Below are positions 57,342-64,000 of a stretch of DNA of 64,000 nt, piece after piece; within the stretch, counting starts at the first letter, position 1; each line of letters begins with the position of its first letter. Source of the stretch: a virus. Where the stretch lies: positions 1-64,000 of the IMG/VR virus record IMGVR_UViG_3300027747_002579, one strand, 5' to 3'. A program made the position numbers and the translations under genes. A model generated the notes under the pieces. The model was not told where the DNA came from and did not search any database. It saw nothing but the letters and a program-made list of their open reading frames with translations.

Positions 57342-58103
57342 ATGAACATTAATTGTGGTAATATTGGTTGTCCAGATATAATAGATTCTTCTTGTGTATT
57401 TTATACAGGACAGAATTTATTATACATAGGTGTTAACACTAATGATACAATACAAACTTCTCTCCAGAAGATAGATGCAAAAATACAATCTGTATTAGCA
57501 AACAGCACATTACAAGGTTCAGGAACAGCGAATAGAATAGCTAAATGGGCAGCTTCCACCAACCTGACAAATTCTAACATAACAGATGATGGCACCACTG
57601 TAACAATCACTAGTGCAGCTACAATTAGTGGAGTTTCTATTTTAAATAACATTCTCACTATTAATAAAGTGCTCCCTAGTGGTTCTACAATATTTAAAAT
57701 AAATAGTGGAGCTTCTTTTTTAGGAAGTCAATTTGAATTTCAAAACTTTCTAGATGCAGGATTATTAAAAATAGGATATTTTGGCAATGCTGGTAATAGA
57801 ATAGAAATAGATGGAGGATCAAATAACACTGCTCCCACTATAAAATTCTATGAGAAAATTGGTTCTTCAGCTCCTACATTAAATACTTGGATTAATTCTA
57901 ATACACTTGGTGGATTTACATATTTCAATGCAGGAAATTTTCTGATTGGTAAAACAACAAATGGAAATTATAAATTTGATTTGAACGGAAACATACGGGT
58001 GAGTGGAATTGTAGAATATGCATCAAACGCAGCAGCTTTATCAGCAGGACTATTAGCTGGAGCTTTCTATAGAACAGGAGAATTTTTAAAAGTGGTTTAT
58101 TAA
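57342..58103 (+). CDS. Fiber protein with Cys N-terminal module
   Basis: A 253-residue protein. Residues 1-48 (CGNIGCPD, CVFYTG, GVNTNDT, SLQKIDAKI) match the N-terminal module of the collar-domain protein at 13797, and the SLQKIDA part also resembles 14959. The rest is strand-rich fiber sequence with one unit of the repeat type LIGKTTNGNYKFDLNGNI that recurs in the next gene. It is probably a trimeric fiber joined to the virion by its N-terminus. Confidence 0.68.
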   Translation: MNINCGNIGCPDIIDSSCVFYTGQNLLYIGVNTNDTIQTSLQKIDAKIQSVLANSTLQGSGTANRIAKWAASTNLTNSNITDDGTTVTITSAATISGVSILNNILTINKVLPSGSTIFKINSGASFLGSQFEFQNFLDAGLLKIGYFGNAGNRIEIDGGSNNTAPTIKFYEKIGSSAPTLNTWINSNTLGGFTYFNAGNFLIGKTTNGNYKFDLNGNIRVSGIVEYASNAAALSAGLLAGAFYRTGEFLKVVY

Positions 58104-58115
58104 AAACAAAACAAA

Positions 58116-59510
58116 ATGCCAAAACAAATAGGATGGAGCAATGAGAGTAATCTCCTCTATCAAATCTCTCAACAAATAACAAGGCTAATAAATGTAACAG
58201 GTACAAATGGTGGAGGGTCTATTACAGGATCTGGTACAACAAATTACATTCCTAAGTGGACATCTTCTTCATCATTGAACAATAGTGTTATTTATCAATC
58301 CTCTACAGGTAATATAGGAATAGGCACTACAACACCTTCTCAAAAATTAGATGTTAATGGTAATGTTACAGCTACATATGTTATTGCAGTTAATGAATTT
58401 TATGGCAGCAGTATTAGAGTGAATGGGTTTTATGCAAACACAATAGCTTATATGCCATTTTACTCAAACATATCTCCTTATGGAGAAATAATGAGGGTAA
58501 ATAATAATGGTTCATTATGGATTAACAGGACAACAGATGATGGATCTGGAGCTAAGTTGCAAGTGAATGGTAATATAAGTACGCCTAATAATATTTCTTC
58601 ATTTTTAAATGCAACAACTTTTACATTAAGTAATACTTACATGGGATATGCTGGTGGTAATATACAATTTGCCAAAAGCGATTATGGAACAAGAACGATG
58701 ACCATTTTTGATTCAACAGGCAATGTTTTAATTGGAAGTGGAACATCAGAAATAAACACAGGATATAAGTTACAAGTTGATGGTGGTTTTATAAGTAGAT
58801 TAGGAGGACCAAGCTTTGCCGTTTTAAATTATATTGGTTCAGCAACTTTATATGGTGGTTATGGTGATTTTATAACAAATACTGATAATTATTTTGTAAG
58901 AGCAGACGGTTTAAATGTAGTTCATAAAATACCTTCTACTAATGGATTTATGCTATTCAACACTTCAACTGGAACTGCTATGAAATTGTTAGATAGTGGT
59001 ACTTTTTTAATCAACAGAACAACAGATGATGGAACAGGTTCAACATTACAAGTGAATGGTGGAATTTCTCAAGCTGGAGCAAATAATTATAATTATTTTG
59101 CATCAAAAGTGTTGATAGGTACAACTACTCCAAGTGCTGGATTAATGACTGTTGCAGGCGATATATACCCTAGTGCAAACAATACGTATGAATTAGGTAA
59201 AACTAATAATTTGTGGTTAGCAATAAATACATCAAATTATGTTAATTATGGTTCTACGAATTCGAATTATTTTGCATCTGAAGGACATAAATTTAATGTT
59301 GATTTTGTTTCACCAGTATTAACAATTACAAGTAATAAAAATGTATTAATAGGTACAACAGCAAATAACGGTCGAAAATTAGTAGTAGCTGGACAACAAG
59401 AATGGATAACGACAGTTGGTACTGGTGTACATACAACAAGCGGAAATCACCTTCCTATTTGGGTAAATGGTGTTCAATATTGGTTAGCATTATTAAATCC
59501 TGTAGTATAA
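58116..59510 (+). CDS. Repeat-containing tail fiber (464 aa)
   Basis: The N-terminal module (residues 1-32, KQIGWSNESNLLYQIS ... RLINVTG) is shared with the 44-residue protein at 61947. The body holds at least five fiber repeats ending in a VNG or VDG turn: IGIGTTTPSQKLDVNG, INRTTDDGSGAKLQVNG, INTGYKLQVDGG, INRTTDDGTGSTLQVNG, VLIGTTANNGRKLVVAG. Such repeats occur in beta-helical phage fibers. No intramolecular chaperone peptidase was seen at the C-terminus. Likely a receptor-contacting fiber. Confidence 0.75.
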   Translation: MPKQIGWSNESNLLYQISQQITRLINVTGTNGGGSITGSGTTNYIPKWTSSSSLNNSVIYQSSTGNIGIGTTTPSQKLDVNGNVTATYVIAVNEFYGSSIRVNGFYANTIAYMPFYSNISPYGEIMRVNNNGSLWINRTTDDGSGAKLQVNGNISTPNNISSFLNATTFTLSNTYMGYAGGNIQFAKSDYGTRTMTIFDSTGNVLIGSGTSEINTGYKLQVDGGFISRLGGPSFAVLNYIGSATLYGGYGDFITNTDNYFVRADGLNVVHKIPSTNGFMLFNTSTGTAMKLLDSGTFLINRTTDDGTGSTLQVNGGISQAGANNYNYFASKVLIGTTTPSAGLMTVAGDIYPSANNTYELGKTNNLWLAINTSNYVNYGSTNSNYFASEGHKFNVDFVSPVLTITSNKNVLIGTTANNGRKLVVAGQQEWITTVGTGVHTTSGNHLPIWVNGVQYWLALLNPVV

Positions 59511-59529
59511 ATTTAAATATTAAAATAAA

Positions 59530-59856
59530 ATGGTAAACATTCAACCCGTAGTTTTTCCAATTGTTGGCACGGCAACAAAACTTTCAGTGACAGTTTTAGG
59601 ATTTGCAACTAATGCAAAAACATGTGGCACTTATTATGCTTTATTGACAGACGATAATGTAAAAGTAATTGAAGGCAATTATTATCTCACTGAGGCAGAA
59701 TTTACAGCGTGGGGAGTAGATAATTCATATATCGATGACATTGTAGCATCACATTTAAATGTGGTGATTGTTCCAGAATCTATGGATGATGACGTAGTGG
59801 ATAATGGTGGAGGCGGTGTTCAATCTGCTACATTAGGTGCTCCAAACTTAAATTAA
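59530..59856 (+). CDS. Beta-rich small protein (108 aa)
   Basis: A 108-residue protein starting MVNIQPVVFPIVGTATKLSV, with alternating strands and an acidic turn (DDDVVDNGGGG) before the C-terminus. It follows the fiber gene by 19 bases and could be a fiber cap, decoration or assembly protein. No family recognised. Confidence 0.5.
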   Translation: MVNIQPVVFPIVGTATKLSVTVLGFATNAKTCGTYYALLTDDNVKVIEGNYYLTEAEFTAWGVDNSYIDDIVASHLNVVIVPESMDDDVVDNGGGGVQSATLGAPNLN

Positions 59857-59862
59857 ATTCTT

Positions 59863-59870
59863 TATATTTG
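59863..59870 (+). promoter_or_regulatory. Promoter -7 element before the putative lysis cassette
   Basis: TATATTTG matches TAnnTTTG exactly, 15 bases before the ATG at 59886, but no TTTG or TTG is seen at the right distance upstream. Plausible as a weak or activated promoter starting the gene set from 59886 to the amidase. Confidence 0.35.
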
Positions 59871-59885
59871 TAAAAAATAAAACCA

Positions 59886-60299
59886 ATGAAAAAAAGTACA
59901 TTAACTATTTCAGATTTCTTAGCTCTTGAAGAAGAATTAACAAATGGAGAGCATTGTCTCCTTGCTCAAAAATTAGCAATGACCACTAAGTATTATTTAA
60001 ATTCTCTGTTAAATAATGTAAAAACAGAAACCACTCCTTGTAACGATATTAAAAATGAGTTGGTAAAGAAATACGGAGAAGAAAAAGATGGAAACTTTAG
60101 CATTAATGTTAAAATCAAGAATGAACAAGGGGAAGAAATTCTCAATCCAAACATGTTAAAGTTTCAAGAAGAGTTTCTTCCTGTTCTAAATATTGAAAAA
60201 GAACTAGAACACAAAGAATTTAAGATTGAAGAATTCAAAGATGTTTCTTCAGAAGGATTCTACCCAGTATTTTATAAACTATTATCTATAGAAGCATAA
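59886..60299 (+). CDS. Hypothetical protein, first of the lysis-region genes (137 aa)
   Basis: A 137-residue soluble protein. The N-terminal half is helical (ISDFLALEEELTNGEHCLLAQKLAM) and the C-terminal half charged (LNIEKELEHKEFKIEEFKD). Its stop shares a base with the next ATG. The overall look is of a small helical assembly or regulatory protein; no family recognised. Confidence 0.5.
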   Translation: MKKSTLTISDFLALEEELTNGEHCLLAQKLAMTTKYYLNSLLNNVKTETTPCNDIKNELVKKYGEEKDGNFSINVKIKNEQGEEILNPNMLKFQEEFLPVLNIEKELEHKEFKIEEFKDVSSEGFYPVFYKLLSIEA

Positions 60300-60607
60300 T
60301 GGAAAACAATTTTAACACAGAACTATCAAAAATGGATCTACGTCTAAAAGAGATGGAAGAAAAGATTGATAATATAACTAAGAAACTTACGCAAGTGGTA
60401 GATGCTATATTAGGCAATTCTCTCACCAAAACAGGTGGATTCATTAATGATATTGAATTGTTAAAACAGAAAATAGAAATTCTAGAGAAGAAAGAATTGA
60501 ACCATGCTGAATTTAAGAAACAAGTGAATTGGACAATAGGCATCCTTGTTGCGTTAAGTTTAGTGGCTCAATATTTAATAACACTCTATTTAAATTTAAA
60601 AAAATGA
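60299..60607 (+). CDS. Coiled-coil membrane protein (102 aa)
   Basis: Residues 5-75 form a charged heptad-type coiled coil, and residues about 78-99 a membrane segment (WTIGILVALSLVAQYLITLY), ending in two lysines. This C-tail-anchored layout occurs in small phage membrane proteins of lysis regions. The gene is coupled on both sides (shared base upstream, ATGA downstream). Role in lysis is inferred from the neighbours. Confidence 0.6.
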   Translation: MENNFNTELSKMDLRLKEMEEKIDNITKKLTQVVDAILGNSLTKTGGFINDIELLKQKIEILEKKELNHAEFKKQVNWTIGILVALSLVAQYLITLYLNLKK

Positions 60608-60807
60608 AATTTGGTTGGGAAGAATATTGGAAACCCACTCCTAAGAACATAAGAAAATTTGCAGATTCTGTAATTGTAGCTTGTGTCTTCTCTGGAGGAT
60701 ATGCTAGTATGAATAACAATCCTATATTAAGTACAACAATATTTATATTAGGATTTGTTTTCAAAATTATCTCTAACTTCTTTTCAGAAACTCCTACAAA
60801 TGAATAA
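60604..60807 (+). CDS. Holin candidate, two membrane segments (67 aa)
   Basis: I place the start at ATG 60604, which overlaps the upstream TGA, rather than at an earlier in-frame ATG (60529) buried in the previous gene. The 67-residue product has two membrane segments, about 20-34 and 41-60, joined by a short turn, with a charged N-terminus and an acidic tail. Its size, topology and place two genes before an amidase fit a holin. Confidence 0.6.
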   Translation: MKFGWEEYWKPTPKNIRKFADSVIVACVFSGGYASMNNNPILSTTIFILGFVFKIISNFFSETPTNE

Positions 60808-61375
60808 GATATTATATCTAATAATTGCGTTCTTATTGATGATTGTTTTCTTGCAAAAATGTGCAAGTGATAGAAAGACTATCACCCCACCTTCTGTAGA
60901 TACAATTATTGTATACAATACAATTAAAGACACAATTGTAGTTACACCTATTCTTCAACATTCCAGAATAGATACATTCTGGCAGAAAGAACATCCTGCT
61001 GATACAAATTGTACCAAGCTATTAGAACAATACATTGCTTTAGGAAACGAGCACTATGATACAAACATTTATGTAACACCATTTCCTATAAAATATGGAA
61101 GTGTAACAGTGACAGACACTGTTTATGCTAACAAAATATTACATACAAGTGTTTCTTATGATTTAAATATTCCTGAAACAACTATTACAAAAACCATTTT
61201 TCCTGAGAAGAAGAATGAATATTTCATCACTTCTAGCGTTGAGACATTTCCTTCTGCTTCTATAGGACTAATGATGAAGAATAAGAAAGACAACATGTAT
61301 GGACTAAAAATAGGAACTGACTTCAAAGGACATACGTTCTATGGAATAAACACAATGTGGAAAATAAAATTATAA
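60800..61375 (+). CDS. Membrane-anchored or lipoprotein-like protein, spanin candidate
   Basis: The start at ATG 60800 opens with MNKILYLIIAFLLMIVFLQKC, a good signal anchor. A Cys at residue 20 could be lipidated, although the bases before it do not form a standard lipobox. An earlier in-frame ATG at 60755 would put 15 extra residues before the membrane segment. The rest (about 170 residues) is a strand-rich, Thr-rich extracytoplasmic part. Lying between the holin candidate and the amidase, it may be a spanin-like envelope protein. Confidence 0.55.
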   Translation: MNKILYLIIAFLLMIVFLQKCASDRKTITPPSVDTIIVYNTIKDTIVVTPILQHSRIDTFWQKEHPADTNCTKLLEQYIALGNEHYDTNIYVTPFPIKYGSVTVTDTVYANKILHTSVSYDLNIPETTITKTIFPEKKNEYFITSSVETFPSASIGLMMKNKKDNMYGLKIGTDFKGHTFYGINTMWKIKL

Positions 61376-61379
61376 TATA

Positions 61380-61922
61380 ATGGCAAGAAAAATATTTGTA
61401 TCTTCAGGACATGGCGGAATTGATAAAGGTGCTTCTTCAGGACAATTTATTGAAAGAGATCTTACAATAGAATTTAGAAATCTATTAACATTAGAGCTTC
61501 AAAAACTAGGAGTGAAATGGTCTACAGATGCAGACACAAATGCTCTAAAAGAAACATTAGATTTCATAAAGGGGAAGTTTCTTCCTTCTGACATTCTATT
61601 AGACATTCATTTTAATGCAGGTGGTGGAGAAGGTGTAGAAGTGGTAATTCCTAACGTATCTTCTGCATTTGAACAAAGACTTGCTCAATCAATTGTTGAT
61701 ACAATAAGTAAATTGACAGGGTTTAAAAAGAGACAAGGAGGTGTGATTCCTGAATCTTCTACAGCACGAAAAACTCTAGGATGGATGAGACCTAATTCTG
61801 AAAACATATTAATAGAAATGTGTTTTATTGATAACAAATCAGACATGCTCACCTACCAATTAAACAAGGTTAAGATTGCTAAAGAAGTGGCAAAGGTAAT
61901 TTCTGATTTTACAAAATTATAA
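61380..61922 (+). CDS. N-acetylmuramoyl-L-alanine amidase (endolysin)
   Basis: A 180-residue protein of the Amidase_3 family, cutting the bond between muramic acid and L-alanine of peptidoglycan. Zinc ligands and catalytic positions are visible: H11 in SSGHGG, E25 in IERDLT, H77 in DIHFNA and E146 in LIEMCFIDN. The whole length is the catalytic domain; there is no signal peptide and no separate wall-binding domain, so export should need a holin. It sits 4 bases after the spanin candidate. Confidence 0.88.
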   Translation: MARKIFVSSGHGGIDKGASSGQFIERDLTIEFRNLLTLELQKLGVKWSTDADTNALKETLDFIKGKFLPSDILLDIHFNAGGGEGVEVVIPNVSSAFEQRLAQSIVDTISKLTGFKKRQGGVIPESSTARKTLGWMRPNSENILIEMCFIDNKSDMLTYQLNKVKIAKEVAKVISDFTKL

Positions 61923-61946
61923 CTTCTCACTTTACAAAATATAAAA

Positions 61947-62081
61947 ATGATCAGTAAACAAATAGGCTGGAGTCAAGAAGCAAATCTTCTCTACGAAATT
62001 AGCAACAAGCTGGAAAGATTAATACAAGTGAGTGGAAGTCCTTCAACAACTACATCCACCACCACTACGACAGCACCTTAA
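61947..62081 (+). CDS. 44-residue appendage module with Thr-rich end
   Basis: The short frame starts MISKQIGWSQEANLLYEISN and matches the first 30 residues of the fiber at 58116 almost position for position. After residue 31 it changes to SPSTTTSTTTTTAP, a miniature of the Thr/Ser tails elsewhere in the window. It looks like a fiber-attachment module carrying only a Thr-rich stub. It could be a true small protein or the remnant of a fiber displaced by the homing endonuclease that follows. Confidence 0.6.
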   Translation: MISKQIGWSQEANLLYEISNKLERLIQVSGSPSTTTSTTTTTAP

Positions 62082-62104
62082 CAAACATAAACCAACAACT
62101 ACAT

Positions 62105-62695
62105 ATGAAAGAGTTAGTATTTATTTGCGAAACATGGAAGCGTTGTCCAGGGTATGAATCTTCTTATGAAGTTAGTACACTTGGGAATGTTAGAAGTATT
62201 GACAGAATATCTGGAAATAGACGTGGAGTGATTAAGAGTAAATTACTAAAATCTTATATTAATAAAAAAGGATATTTAGAAGTAAGATTGTATAAAAATT
62301 CTAAGCACATTTTTAAAATAATACATAGATTGATTGCTAAAGCTTTTTTACCAAATGAAAACAAACCACAAGTCAATCATATAGATGGTAATAAGTTAAA
62401 CAATAGAGTAGACAATCTTCAATGGGTTGATAATTCAGAAAATCAACTACATGCTTATAAATTAGGATTACAACCTAGTAGAGCTGGTGAGAACAATGTT
62501 AAAGCAAAAATTAAAGATAAAGATGTAACTTTATTAAAAGAGTTATATAACTCTGGTAAAACTATTGCTGAAGTTTCTAATATAACAAAAATAAGTGTAA
62601 GTTCAATTAGAGCAATTATTTATGGAAATACTTGGAAATCTAATACAACAGCAATTATAAAAAGAGATGATAGATTTAAACCAACAACAGTATGA
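62105..62695 (+). CDS. HNH homing endonuclease with NUMOD4 and HTH
   Basis: A 196-residue protein. Residues 10-34 (WKRCPGYESSYEVSTLGNVRS) form a NUMOD4 motif. The HNH core includes H74 (IHRLIAKAF), N91-H92 in QVNHIDGNKLNN and N104 in VDNLQWV. Residues 150-186 (GKTIAEVSNITKISVSSIRAI) are a helix-turn-helix for target binding. It overlaps the glycosyltransferase-like gene by 4 bases. It is a selfish element inserted between the appendage module and that gene. Confidence 0.88.
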   Translation: MKELVFICETWKRCPGYESSYEVSTLGNVRSIDRISGNRRGVIKSKLLKSYINKKGYLEVRLYKNSKHIFKIIHRLIAKAFLPNENKPQVNHIDGNKLNNRVDNLQWVDNSENQLHAYKLGLQPSRAGENNVKAKIKDKDVTLLKELYNSGKTIAEVSNITKISVSSIRAIIYGNTWKSNTTAIIKRDDRFKPTTV

Positions 62696-63702
62696 TTAAA
62701 GAATTAAAGTTTTTGTGCTCGCAGCCAGATGATTCGTATTATAAATGGCAAACACATCTATGGCTAGAGAGTCTTAAGAAAATAGGAAAGAGTGAACAAG
62801 CTATTGTATTAGTTTACACTCCCGCAGAAAGGCAATACAATACAGAATGGGACGAATTAAAAGAACTCTATCCAGAAGCAACATTTGGTTTCTATAGAGA
62901 TGAAGATGGTGTATCAGACTTTATTCCAATTTATATTCCAGTGTTGCGTCCTTACACATTAATGAGATGGTTCAAAGATCATCCAGAGATGAAAGACAAA
63001 GCCATTTTCTATTGTGATTGTGACATTGTGTTTACAGAGAATTTCAACATCGATGCTTACATAAATGATGATGTGTGTTATCTGTCTGACACAAACTCTT
63101 ACATAAACGCTTCATATTTTGATAGCAAGAAAAATGATGTTCTACAGGACAAACAAGAACTATACAACACAAGAGACGTATTAAACGAACTCACATCTCT
63201 TATAGGAATAAATAGACAAATAGCTGAAGCAAATAATTTACATTCAGGAGGAGCACAATATCTTCTGAAGAACATAGATTATAAGTTTTGGCAGAAAGTG
63301 TTTAGTGATTGTATTCTTATTAGAAGATTTTTGTTAAACATTAACGGACAATTCTTTGAGAGTGAGAACAAAGGATTTCAAAGTTGGTGTGCTGACATGT
63401 GGGCTGTCTTGTGGAACCTTTGGTATAAAGGATACACAACACAAGTGGTGAAAGAAATGGACTTTGCATGGGCAACTGACCATATATCAAGAATGGATTC
63501 TATAGGACTGTTTCATAATGCAGGAATATCCAATACAGATATGGGACATTACAAAGCATTCTATAAAGGAAAATATATACATGGTGTCTCTCCATTCAGT
63601 GATTTAGATGAGGTGTATAACAACGAAGAGAGTAAGAAGTATTGTACACATTATTATGTCAGTCAGTTGGTAGAATTGAAAAACAAATACAATTTAAAAT
63701 AA
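62692..63702 (+). CDS. Glycosyltransferase-like protein (GT-A, DxD)
   Basis: A 336-residue protein. Residues about 5-115 look like a GT-A nucleotide-sugar fold, ending in FYCDCDIVF with D109 and D111 as the metal-binding DxD. Later segments (NLHSGGAQYLL near 185-195; QSWCADMWAVLW; ATDHISRMDSIGLFHNAG) resemble acceptor-side motifs of such enzymes, including a late His. No membrane segment. It could glycosylate phage virion proteins or host surface sugars; the Thr-rich tails encoded nearby are attractive targets. The family is judged by eye. Confidence 0.65.
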   Translation: MIKELKFLCSQPDDSYYKWQTHLWLESLKKIGKSEQAIVLVYTPAERQYNTEWDELKELYPEATFGFYRDEDGVSDFIPIYIPVLRPYTLMRWFKDHPEMKDKAIFYCDCDIVFTENFNIDAYINDDVCYLSDTNSYINASYFDSKKNDVLQDKQELYNTRDVLNELTSLIGINRQIAEANNLHSGGAQYLLKNIDYKFWQKVFSDCILIRRFLLNINGQFFESENKGFQSWCADMWAVLWNLWYKGYTTQVVKEMDFAWATDHISRMDSIGLFHNAGISNTDMGHYKAFYKGKYIHGVSPFSDLDEVYNNEESKKYCTHYYVSQLVELKNKYNLK

Positions 63703-63707
63703 ATAAA

Positions 63708-64000
63708 ATGCAATTAGACAACAAATTAAAAGCGTTCGTTAGATATGATGGATCAGAAAGAATCGTTCCTGGTTCTCTCATTCTTAGAAAAAACAAGCCT
63801 AAAGTGGGCAATTGGAAGCAAGTGTCTTCAAACTATTGTTGTGATGGCATAGGTATTAATTACACTCCTGGTAGCTTAACTATTGCAAATGTTGATTTGA
63901 CATTAACGTGCTCTAGTGGAAAATCTATTGTTGTAAATACAAATACAGCATCCACTAACATGGTGACATTGTTAGCAGCATTAAACACTTCTGCAGGATA
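63708..64000 (+). CDS. Partial structural-type protein, cut by the window end
   Basis: Starts 5 bases after the previous stop and runs off the window, so only 97 residues are seen. It is strand-rich with a Cys pair (NYCCDGIGINYTPGSLTIANVD) and Thr/Ser/Asn-rich later residues (VNTNTASTNMVTL). This looks like another virion appendage protein. No family recognised and the C-terminus is unknown. Confidence 0.5.
   Translation, partial: MQLDNKLKAFVRYDGSERIVPGSLILRKNKPKVGNWKQVSSNYCCDGIGINYTPGSLTIANVDLTLTCSSGKSIVVNTNTASTNMVTLLAALNTSAG

Noticed and set aside
58116-59510. Diversity-generating retroelement target in the fiber gene
   Set aside because: No reverse transcriptase, template repeat or accessory gene is visible; the repeats are ordinary fiber repeats.
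60529-60807. Upstream start (60529) for the holin candidate
   Set aside because: It would overlap most of the membrane segment region of the previous gene; the ATGA overlap at 60604 fits the local pattern and gives a cleaner protein.
1-64000. CRISPR array, rRNA, integrase or insertion sequence
   Set aside because: No spaced direct repeats, rRNA motifs, recombinase or transposase signatures were seen; the mobile elements present are the two HNH genes.

Overview
The window is one strand-uniform block of an AT-rich, tailed double-stranded DNA phage genome. Every convincing gene is on the + strand. The best fit is a crAss-like phage (order Crassvirales) infecting a Bacteroidota host. Reasons: (a) TerL, portal, a scaffold-like protein and a crAss-type major capsid protein in order; (b) a P22 gp10-like large tail protein; (c) a row of very large virion cargo proteins, one of which (4744 aa) carries the DFDID active-site motif of the crAss-type virion RNA polymerase; (d) promoters of the Bacteroidota type (TTTG, about 19-20 bp, TAnnTTTG) and A-rich starts without Shine-Dalgarno sequences.

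Layout. 1-2119: leader, host-type promoter and a chain of small overlapping genes (winged-helix-like, HU/IHF-like, zinc-binding, acidic, and a possible small terminase). 2116-9656: TerL, portal, scaffold-like protein, capsid. 9657-9861: a long hairpin and a compact three-way-junction RNA resembling a tRNA without a D arm. 9862-15776: head/neck proteins, an abundant-looking virion protein with a Thr-rich tail, a collar-domain fiber and small Cys-rich proteins, closed by an intrinsic terminator. 15938-17176: a metallophosphoesterase with an HTH-like N-terminus behind its own promoter. 17182-27460: neck/ring candidates, a homing endonuclease, the 1724-aa gp10-like tail protein, a lectin-like fiber and small proteins. 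27460-57273: five giant cargo genes with peptidoglycan-cutting domains, two ADP-ribosyltransferase-like domains, the RNA polymerase and a PD-(D/E)XK nuclease domain. 57342-59856: repeat-rich fibers. 59886-62081: membrane proteins and an amidase that look like a lysis cassette. 62105-64000: a second homing endonuclease, a DxD glycosyltransferase-like protein and a gene running off the end.

How it fits together: the block makes the capsid, loads cargo proteins that should enter the cell with the DNA (cell-wall cutting, host-modifying and transcribing activities), builds a short-tail-type assembly with fibers, and lyses the cell. The most unusual points are mucin-like Thr/Ser tails on five separate proteins together with a phage glycosyltransferase-like gene, a complete R-S-E ADP-ribosyltransferase signature inside a virion cargo protein, and the tRNA-like element after the capsid gene. 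Family assignments come from motifs and synteny read by eye; no database search was run.
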